A program made the position numbers and the translations under genes. Of a DNA stretch of 10,899 nt, positions 5,600 through 10,899 are shown piece by piece. Position 1 is the first letter of the stretch. The number at the start of each line of letters is the position of its first letter. This stretch comes from Candidatus Iainarchaeum sp. (lineage in GTDB: Archaea; Iainarchaeota; Iainarchaeia; Iainarchaeales; JAFGBZ01): positions 1-10,899 of the forward strand of contig JACRDJ010000105.1 in assembly GCA_016218635.1 (NCBI GenBank), in the 5' to 3' direction. The notes under the pieces are model-generated. The model saw only the letters and a list, made by a program, of their open reading frames with translations. It was not told where the DNA came from and searched no databases.

Positions 5600-6983
5600 A
5601 TGAAAACAACCAGAAGGGATCCACTTTGGATTCCATGCCATTGAACTGAATACCCCTATTTCCCCCATTGATCTCTATGCGGCCCTGGCCGAGCAGAACA
5701 AAACCGCATTTCTTTTAGAAAGCGGGGAAGGCCCCCAGAACCTGGCCCGGTTCTCTTTCGTCGGATTCGCGCCCGAAAAACACATCCTGCTCCGAAAGCA
5801 AACCATTTCCGTAAACAACAGCCTGCATGAAACCGAAAACCCGCTTTCAGACCTGCGCGCGGAAATAACCCCTTCAGCCACGCCCGGAGCCGGGTTTGTG
5901 GGCGGAGCCGTCGGATACGTTTCATTCGAATTCATCCGCCAGCAGGAAAAAATAACCGGCACACTTGCGGATGACACCGATTTTCCGGACTTCGAGTTCG
6001 GCGTATTCAATGATGCCGTGGTATTCAATCATTCCGAAAACAGCATTCACTACATTCACCGCGGAGAAAACCGGCTTGAGGAACTCAACGGATTTATCCA
6101 AGACGCCAGCTTTGAAAGCAAACCATTTGAAATGTACAACAAAAAATGCAGCCGGACCCCGGAAGCATTCCATGCAGACGTCGAAAAAGCCCAGGAACAC
6201 ATTCGGGCCGGAGACATTTTCCAGACCGTCCTTTCCAAGCGGTATGAAATCAGGTTTTCCGGAAGCCTGCTGCCGTTCTATCGCAAACTCAAGGCCATCA
6301 GCCCTTCCCCGTACATGTACTGCCTCCAGTTCGGGGAACGCCAGGTCATCGGATCCAGCCCCGAAAACCTCATCCGCGTCGAAGGAAACGAAATCACCAG
6401 TTATGCCACCCTGGCCGGAACCCGGCCACGGGGAAAAACGCCCGCGCAGGACCAAATGCTCGAAGAAGAACTTCTTTCGGACGAAAAAGAACGGGCCGAG
6501 CACATCATGCTCGTGGACCTCACCCGCAATGATGTCGGAAAAGTGGCCGTTCCCGGAAGCGTGCAGGTCAGCGAACTCATGACCGTACGCAAATACGCCA
6601 ACGTTCAGCACATCTCCTCAGTGGTCAGCGGAAAACTGCGGGCCGGCCAAAACACCGAAAATGCATTCACCGCAATCTTTCCGGCCGGAACCGTTTCCGG
6701 CGCCCCCAAAATCCGCGCGATTGAAATCATCGGAGAAACCGAAAAAATCCGCCGGGGACCCTATGGCGGCGCCGTAGGATACTTTTCAGCCAACGGGAAC
6801 ATGGATTTCGCCATCTGCATCCGCTCCCTGTTTGCCCACAAAAACAAGGCATTCATTCAGACCGGGGCCGGCATCGTAGCCGACAGCGTACCCGAAAAAG
6901 AATTTGCGGAAACGGAAGCCAAGGCCCGTGCGCTCCTTAACGCCATCGGAGATGAAAAATATGAAAACGCTTTTAATCGATAA
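5600..6983 (+). CDS. trpE: Anthranilate synthase component I (TrpE), frame broken near the start
   Basis: It converts chorismate and ammonia to anthranilate, with TrpG supplying ammonia from glutamine. Motifs: LLES-x10-S (codons from about 5706), the tryptophan feedback site of TrpE; SPSPYMYCL, close to the NPSPYM feedback motif; ATLAGTRPRG; RAEHIMLVDLTRNDVG; and AGTVSGAPKIRAIEII of the chorismate-binding domain. Because the feedback motifs are intact this is TrpE rather than PabB. The ATG at 5600 suits the promoter, but its frame ends after 14 codons (TGA 5642-5644). The enzyme frame is one base offset and is open from 5604 (HAIELNTPISPIDLY...), without an ATG, GTG or TTG until GTG 5898, which lies after the LLES motif. 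A one-base insertion between about 5600 and 5643 would explain this. An ATG at 5577 is in the enzyme frame but is followed by TGA at 5601. The end overlaps trpG by 23 bases. Full length would be about 460 residues, normal for the family. Confidence 0.9.
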
Positions 6984-7557
6984 TTTTGACTCCTTCACCT
7001 ATAATCTCTACCAGGAAATCAGCGCGCTCGGACACGACACCACCGTGATCCGAAACAATGAAACCACTCCCGAAGAAATCCGCCGGAAATGATTCGAACG
7101 CATCATTATCTCCCCAGGCCCTGGAAGCCCGGAGTCCGAAAAAGACTTCGGCATCTGCACCCGCGTCATCCGCGAACTCGGAAAAACGACGCCCATACTC
7201 GGCATCTGCCTCGGACACCAGGGCATCATCCACGCATTCGGCGGCCCCATCATCCGGGCCCCCCAACCCATGCACGGAAAAACCAGCCTCATCACGCACA
7301 ACGGGAAAGGAATATTCCGGGGAATAACCAGCCCCTTAAGGGTCATGCGATATCATTCCCTGATTGGAGAAAAGGATTCCCTGCCCGAATGCCTTGAAAT
7401 CACCGCAAAAAGCCAGGATGACCACGCCATCATGGGCATCCGGCACAAGGAACTCCCCCTGTTCGGCGTACAATTCCATCCCGAATCCATTCTCACCCAG
7501 GAAGGAAGAAAAATACTGGAAAACTTCATGAACTTCCGGGAGGAATCCGATGAATAG
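6961..7557 (+). CDS. trpG: Anthranilate synthase component II (TrpG glutamine amidotransferase), with an in-frame TGA at codon 44
   Basis: A class I glutamine amidotransferase that hydrolyses glutamine and passes ammonia to TrpE. It starts MKTLLIDNFDSFTYNLYQEI, and contains ISPGPGSP (oxyanion region), GICLGHQG with the nucleophilic cysteine, and FGVQFHPESI with the His and Glu of the triad. Read through, it is 198 codons, the normal length. Codon 44 is TGA (7090-7092), between EEIRRK and FERIIISPGPG, with no frame change on either side. At that point the family is variable, so the original codon cannot be deduced; CGA, GGA or TGG are each one base away. If the stop is real, only a 43-residue fragment is made from the ATG, and internal re-initiation would miss the N-terminal strand. 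It overlaps trpE by 23 bases and trpD by 8. Confidence 0.9.
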
Positions 7558-8557
7558 TGATTCATCCGTGCTGGAGTGCCTCATGAACGGAAAAGACCTC
7601 GAATCAAATGAGGCCATGGAAGTGATGCAGGAAATCGTGGACGGAAAACTCACCCCTGCCACGACCGCCGCGCTGCTTACGGCCCTTCAGATTAAGGGAG
7701 TTAACGCGGAAGAACTGAGTGCATTCGCCCGCACGCTCCGAAAAAATGCGGTCCCCGTTCATGCCGGAACGCAGTCCCTGCTCGACACCTGCGGAACCGG
7801 CGGAGACCAAACGGGCACATTCAATATCTCCACCGCAGCTGCATTCGTAGCCGCCGGAGCCGGAGCCCGGATAGCCAAGCACGGAAACCGGGCGGCATCC
7901 GGAAAAACCGGAAGTACGGACGTACTCGAAAAACTGGGCATCCGCCCCGCCACCACGCCCACAGAAGCCCTCGAACAACTCAAAACGGCCCAAATCACGT
8001 TCCTGTCCGCCCCCGCATTCCATCCCGGACTCCGCCATGTGCACAAAGTCCGCAAAGAACTCGGATTCAAAACCGTATTCAATCTCCTCGGACCCCTCAT
8101 CAATCCATTTAGTCCCCAGCGGCAGCTTATCGGTATTTACTCACCCCAGATCCTTGAAAAAATGGCGCTCGCCATCCAAAACCTGGGAACCGAAAAAACC
8201 GTGCTTGTGAGCAGCGACACGGATGAAATCAGCCTGAGCGCACCCACTTCCGTCTGCGAGATCAGGGGCCAACACATCACAGTTTACTCCATTACTCCCG
8301 AAGAGTTCGGATTCAAACGACAAAAACCGGTTATGGCCAAAGATGCCGACGAAAGCGCAAAAATCATCCTTAAGATACTGGAAGGGAACCCCGGCCCCGC
8401 CCGCGACACCGTGCTCCTCAATGCAGGGGCCGCCATTTATGCGAACGGACAGGCAGCATCCATCCGACAGGGAATGACCCTGGCCGTTCAGTCCATTGAC
8501 TCCGAAAAAGCCATACAGAAACTGCAATCACTGAGGGAACTCCATGGACATCCTTGA
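7550..8557 (+). CDS. trpD: Anthranilate phosphoribosyltransferase (TrpD)
   Basis: It joins anthranilate to phosphoribosyl pyrophosphate, the second step of the pathway. The 335-residue length is normal. An N-terminal helical domain (residues ~1-70, with MEVMQEIVDGKLTPATTAALL) precedes the nucleoside-phosphorylase-like core. Signature motifs: DTCGTGGD followed by TFNISTAAAFVAAG (PRPP/pyrophosphate loop), KHGNRAASGKTGSTDVLE, RHVHKVRKELGFKTVFNLLGPLINP, and VSSDTDEISL, corresponding to the metal-binding D-E pair. The ATG overlaps the trpG stop and is preceded by a strong ribosome binding site GGGAGG (7538-7543). The last 14 bases overlap trpC. No lesion is visible. Confidence 0.96.
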   Translation: MNSDSSVLECLMNGKDLESNEAMEVMQEIVDGKLTPATTAALLTALQIKGVNAEELSAFARTLRKNAVPVHAGTQSLLDTCGTGGDQTGTFNISTAAAFVAAGAGARIAKHGNRAASGKTGSTDVLEKLGIRPATTPTEALEQLKTAQITFLSAPAFHPGLRHVHKVRKELGFKTVFNLLGPLINPFSPQRQLIGIYSPQILEKMALAIQNLGTEKTVLVSSDTDEISLSAPTSVCEIRGQHITVYSITPEEFGFKRQKPVMAKDADESAKIILKILEGNPGPARDTVLLNAGAAIYANGQAASIRQGMTLAVQSIDSEKAIQKLQSLRELHGHP

Positions 8558-9320
8558 CCGCTTCATTGCCCAGGCCAAACAAAACCTAAGGGACGGATAC
8601 TACGAAAACCTGCCCGCTCCCGGCAAAGAAAACAAAAAATCGCTGCAGGCAGTCCTGCAGAAAAACGCATTCAGCCTGATTGCCGAAATCAAACACGCCT
8701 CCCCGGCCGGCGAATATGCATTCGATTCCATTGACGTGGAAAAGACCGCCCGTGTGTTCCGGAAGGCCGGAGCCGACGCCATCTCCGTCGTAACCGAACC
8801 CCGGATATTCAAAGGAAACCTTCACCACATTCCGCTCGCCAAAAAAGCCGGCCTGCCCGTCCTCTTCAAGGACTTCGTGCTGGATGAGCGCCAGATAGGG
8901 GCTGCCCGCATCTGCGGAGCCGACTGCATCCTGCTGATTGCCCAGGTACTCACCCGGACCGGGAAAAAAATCCAGCCCCTGATTGATTCCGCACACCAGG
9001 CCGGACTCGAAGTGCTCCTGGAATGCTATGCTGAAGATGAAATCCGTCACGCACTGAAAACGGACACCGACATCCTTGGAATCAACAACCGGAACCTGCA
9101 GACGCTTCAGGTGGACCTCTCGCACACCACCTGCATTCTGGAAAAAATACCGGAATTAGACCGGCCCCTCATCAGCGAAAGCGGCATCCAGACCGCCCAG
9201 GACGTGGCCCGCATCCGCGCCAGCGGAGTACAAGGCGCACTGGTCGGAACCACCATCTGGAAGGCGGCCGACATCGGAAAAAAAGTACGGGAACTCAAGG
9301 GAGGAAAAACAAATGAATAA
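8544..9320 (+). CDS. trpC: Indole-3-glycerol phosphate synthase (TrpC)
   Basis: A 258-residue (beta/alpha)8-barrel that decarboxylates and closes carboxyphenylamino-deoxyribulose phosphate to indole-3-glycerol phosphate. Motifs in order: LIAEIKHASPAGEY with the catalytic lysine (family IAEIKxxSPS), VTEPRIFKGN, PVLFKDFVLDERQI with the second lysine, GADCILLI, LEVLLECYAEDEI (the family LVEVH strand, Glu kept), ILGINNRNLQTLQVD and LISESGI. It contains only the synthase domain; no phosphoribosylanthranilate isomerase (TrpF) domain is fused and no trpF gene follows. The start is preceded by GAGGGA (8533-8538), inside the end of trpD; it overlaps trpB by 8 bases. Confidence 0.96.
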   Translation: MDILDRFIAQAKQNLRDGYYENLPAPGKENKKSLQAVLQKNAFSLIAEIKHASPAGEYAFDSIDVEKTARVFRKAGADAISVVTEPRIFKGNLHHIPLAKKAGLPVLFKDFVLDERQIGAARICGADCILLIAQVLTRTGKKIQPLIDSAHQAGLEVLLECYAEDEIRHALKTDTDILGINNRNLQTLQVDLSHTTCILEKIPELDRPLISESGIQTAQDVARIRASGVQGALVGTTIWKAADIGKKVRELKGGKTNE

Positions 9321-10494
9321 AAAAAGATTTGGGGAATTCGGCGGACAATTCGTGCCTGAACTGCTGATTCCGGCGCTCCGCGAACTGGAAACGGAATTCA
9401 GTTCAGCCACCCAGGATTCCCGTTTCCTTAACCGGCTGGCCTACCTCAACGAGCACTATGCCGGAAGGCCCACACCCCTTCACTTTGCCGAACGGCTCAC
9501 GAAGCACTTTAAAAAAGCCCGCATTTACCTCAAACGCGAAGACCTCCTCCATACCGGCGCGCACAAAATCAACAACAGCCTCGGACAGCTCCTTCTCGCA
9601 AAACGAATGGGGAAAAAAAGAGTGATTGCCGAAACCGGCGCCGGACAACACGGCGTCGCCACCGCCACCGCGGCGGCCCTGCTGGGAATCCAATGCGAAG
9701 TGTACATGGGAAAAAAAGACGTCCAGCGGCAGCAACTCAATGTATACCGCATGAAAACCCTGGGCGCCCGTGTACACGAAGTGGACTCCGGCTCCCAAAC
9801 CCTCAAAGACGCCATCAACGAAGCATTCCGCGACTATGCCTCCAGCTTTCATGACACCCATTACGTCATCGGTTCCGCACTGGGCCCCCACCCCTACCCC
9901 GCCATGGTAAAATATTTTCAATCCATCATCGGAACCGAAGCCAAACAACAAATCCAAAAACGGGAAGGAAGACTCCCCGATTACCTAGTGGCCTGCGTGG
10001 GCGGAGGCAGCAACGCCATCGGACTCTTCGCGCCCTTCATCCGCCATTCTTCCGTTCAGTTAATCGGCGTGGAAGCCGGCGGAAAAGGAATCCGAACCGG
10101 ACAACACGCCGCCCGCCTTGGCGGGCCCGGAAAAAAAGGAATCCTGCACGGATCGCTTTCCTACGTACTCCAGGACAAAAACGGACAGATTCAAAAAACC
10201 CACTCCGTCTCCGCCGGACTGGATTACCCGGCCATCGGACCCGAACACGCCTACCTGCATGCAACCGGACGCGCCCGCTACGAATCCGTCACCGACACCC
10301 AGGCACTCAACGGATTCCGTCTGCTGGCCCAAACCGAGGGAATCATTCCCGCACTTGAATCCGCGCACGCCATTGCCTACCTCTCCCGCCTCATGCCCAA
10401 GACCAAAAAATCCGAAACCGTCATCGTGAACCTCTCCGGAAGAGGAGACAAAGACGTCGCCCAACTATCCGCCAGGGAGGAGGAAAAAAAATGA
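9313..10494 (+). CDS. trpB: Tryptophan synthase beta chain (TrpB, TrpB1 type)
   Basis: A PLP enzyme of 393 residues that condenses indole with serine; it normally forms an alpha2-beta2 complex with TrpA, with indole channelled between them. Motifs: FGEFGGQFVPELL at the start, GRPTPLHFAERL, KREDLLHTGAHKINNS with the PLP lysine (Lys85), AETGAGQHGVATAT with the catalytic glutamate (Glu107), VACVGGGSNAIGLF (PLP phosphate loop), SVSAGLDYPAIGPEH and VNLSGRGDKD near the C-terminus. The compact length and the conserved start identify TrpB1, the form that pairs with TrpA, rather than TrpB2. The ribosome binding site GGGAGG (9299-9304) lies in the end of trpC. Its TGA overlaps the ATG at 10491 as ATGA. 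Confidence 0.97.
   Translation: MNKKRFGEFGGQFVPELLIPALRELETEFSSATQDSRFLNRLAYLNEHYAGRPTPLHFAERLTKHFKKARIYLKREDLLHTGAHKINNSLGQLLLAKRMGKKRVIAETGAGQHGVATATAAALLGIQCEVYMGKKDVQRQQLNVYRMKTLGARVHEVDSGSQTLKDAINEAFRDYASSFHDTHYVIGSALGPHPYPAMVKYFQSIIGTEAKQQIQKREGRLPDYLVACVGGGSNAIGLFAPFIRHSSVQLIGVEAGGKGIRTGQHAARLGGPGKKGILHGSLSYVLQDKNGQIQKTHSVSAGLDYPAIGPEHAYLHATGRARYESVTDTQALNGFRLLAQTEGIIPALESAHAIAYLSRLMPKTKKSETVIVNLSGRGDKDVAQLSAREEEKK
10475..10483 (+). promoter_or_regulatory. Strong ribosome binding site that places the trpA start at 10491
   Basis: GGGAGGAGG is followed by seven A residues and then ATG 10491. It lies inside the end of trpB, like the sites of trpD, trpC and trpB. It sits more than 100 bases from the ATG at 10584 where the conserved TrpA sequence begins, so ribosomes should start at 10491 and read through the inserted element. 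Confidence 0.7.
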
Positions 10495-10899
10495 CCCCGG
10501 AGCGTCAGACCCTACAACCGCGTCGGGGGAGGGTCAGGAGGAACCTGAAACTGGGGAGGGGGGAACCCCCGCCGCGGTTCGGAATGAAATTCATTCCCTA
10601 CATCTGTGCCGGAGACCCGACCCTTGCATTCAGCGAAAAACTCATCCGCACCCTGGCGCCCTACGCGGACGCCATCGAAATCGGAATCCCTTTCTCCGAC
10701 CCCATCGCGGATGGAAAAACCATCCAGGAAGCCAGCCAACGGGCACTCCAAAACAAAACCACCCCTTCCCACGTCCTTTCATTGGTTCAAAAACTCCGCC
10801 AAAAAGAAATGAAAAAACCCATCTACCTCATGACCTACGCTAACATCGTACACGCATTCGGTTCCAAAAAATTCTTCCAACAGATGCAGAAAGCCCAAA
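10491..10899 (+). CDS. trpA: Tryptophan synthase alpha chain (TrpA), partial at the window edge, with a 31-residue inserted leader
   Basis: It cleaves indole-3-glycerol phosphate to indole and glyceraldehyde 3-phosphate and partners TrpB. The conserved protein begins at ATG 10584: MKFIPYICAGDPTLAFSEKL, then DAIEIGIPFSDPIADGKTIQ with the catalytic glutamate (EIG) and aspartate (SDPIADG), then MTYANIVHAFG. The frame is open to the right edge, so the C-terminal part is missing. The start with the ribosome binding site and the ATGA overlap with trpB is at 10491, 93 bases upstream and in frame. The intervening 31 codons are the short copy of the structured repeat and translate to a basic, Arg/Pro/Gly-rich peptide (MTPERQTLQPRRGRV...) that is foreign to the family. 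Translation may start at 10491 and give an extended protein, or at 10584, which has no good ribosome binding site of its own. Confidence 0.9.
   Translation, partial: MTPERQTLQPRRGRVRRNLKLGRGEPPPRFGMKFIPYICAGDPTLAFSEKLIRTLAPYADAIEIGIPFSDPIADGKTIQEASQRALQNKTTPSHVLSLVQKLRQKEMKKPIYLMTYANIVHAFGSKKFFQQMQKAQ
10505..10590 (+). ncRNA. Structured repeat element, short copy inserted at the trpB-trpA junction
   Basis: It has the same blocks as 4002-4150: TCAGACCCT (10505-10513), the 28-base identical block (10515-10542), AAACTGGGGA (10548-10557) and the 19-base 3' block (10572-10590). The same stem GACCCT/AGGGTC (10508-10513/10530-10535) and pseudoknot AACCGCG/CGCGGTT (10516-10522/10573-10579) can form. 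The multi-hairpin region is reduced to a single stem TCAGG/CCTGA (10534-10548), and the 3' hairpin is GGGGG/CCCCC instead of CGGAAAAC/GTTTTCCG. The 3' block contains the trpA ATG (10584). Removing 93 bases from ATGA 10491 to ATGA 10584 restores an ordinary trpB-trpA overlap, so this copy is probably an insertion. Confidence 0.6.

Noticed and set aside
5600..5644. The 14-codon frame before trpE as a tryptophan attenuation leader peptide.
   Set aside because: It contains one Trp codon only, no alternative terminator hairpins follow, and trpE has no start codon of its own downstream that keeps the protein intact.
2806..5645. Programmed +1 frameshifting: both the aminotransferase and trpE have a 14-15-codon frame ending in TGA with the enzyme frame one base further on, as in the bacterial RF2 gene.
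   Set aside because: In the aminotransferase the enzyme frame already looks genuine upstream of the TGA, so the shift is not at the stop. The two sites (GGG-TGA and CAT-TGA) share no slippery context or downstream structure I can see, and a single-base error explains each.
5922..6611. Long minus-strand frames opposite trpE, trpD, trpC and trpB.
   Set aside because: They mirror the codon structure of the real genes, encode no recognisable motifs and lack promoters. They are antisense shadows.
7090..7092. TGA reassigned to an amino acid in this organism.
   Set aside because: TGA appears to be a normal stop for the antiporter, trpD and trpB, tryptophan codons are TGG, and long trp genes lack internal TGA. 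Selenocysteine at a non-catalytic TrpG position is implausible and no insertion element is visible.
1..10899. tRNA, rRNA or CRISPR arrays.
   Set aside because: No cloverleaf with a conserved T-loop, no rRNA-like blocks and no regularly spaced short repeats were seen.

Overview
The window looks archaeal. Most first genes of transcripts have a TATA-like box (TTTAAATA, CTTAAATA or similar) centred about 26-28 bases upstream of an ATG, which is the arrangement of leaderless archaeal mRNAs, whereas genes inside the trp operon carry GGGAGG-type ribosome binding sites. The divergent trpY-like/trpE arrangement is also archaeal. The short genes, small toxin-antitoxin pair and several proteins I cannot place would suit a small-genome (DPANN-type) archaeon, but that lineage guess is weak.

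Layout. 1-1513: an AT-rich island with a zinc-ribbon protein of unknown function (62-1015), a 50-residue putative antitoxin (1037-1189) and, tail to tail with it, a RelE/ParE-type toxin (1178-1483, minus). A 17-base near-perfect direct repeat lies at both edges of this island. 1607-2809: a CPA2-type cation/proton antiporter. 2806-3949: a class I/II PLP aminotransferase whose first codons are in a different frame from the rest. 3950-4215: no gene, but two similar hairpins and the long copy of a structured repeat. 4216-4950 (minus): a 244-residue protein I do not recognise. 5040-5540 (minus): an HTH-ACT regulator resembling TrpY. 5600-10899: the tryptophan operon trpE-G-D-C-B-A, with overlapping genes, running off the right edge inside trpA.

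How it works together. TrpE/TrpG make anthranilate from chorismate, TrpD adds the phosphoribosyl group, TrpC closes the indole ring, and TrpA/TrpB make tryptophan. trpF, needed between TrpD and TrpC, is absent from the cluster. The regulator and trpE share one TATA element, as in the trpY-trpE system of Methanothermobacter, so tryptophan-responsive repression is the likely control.

The most unusual feature is a repeat present twice, at 4002-4150 and 10505-10590. Its conserved blocks can form the same stem and the same long-range pseudoknot in both copies, while the intervening hairpins differ in sequence and length. This is the signature of a structured RNA rather than of a decaying sequence. 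The short copy sits between the original trpA ribosome binding site/ATG and the TrpA body, is 93 bp long and keeps the frame. In addition trpE and the aminotransferase show frame breaks near the start and trpG has an in-frame TGA. These are either real lesions or errors in the sequence.
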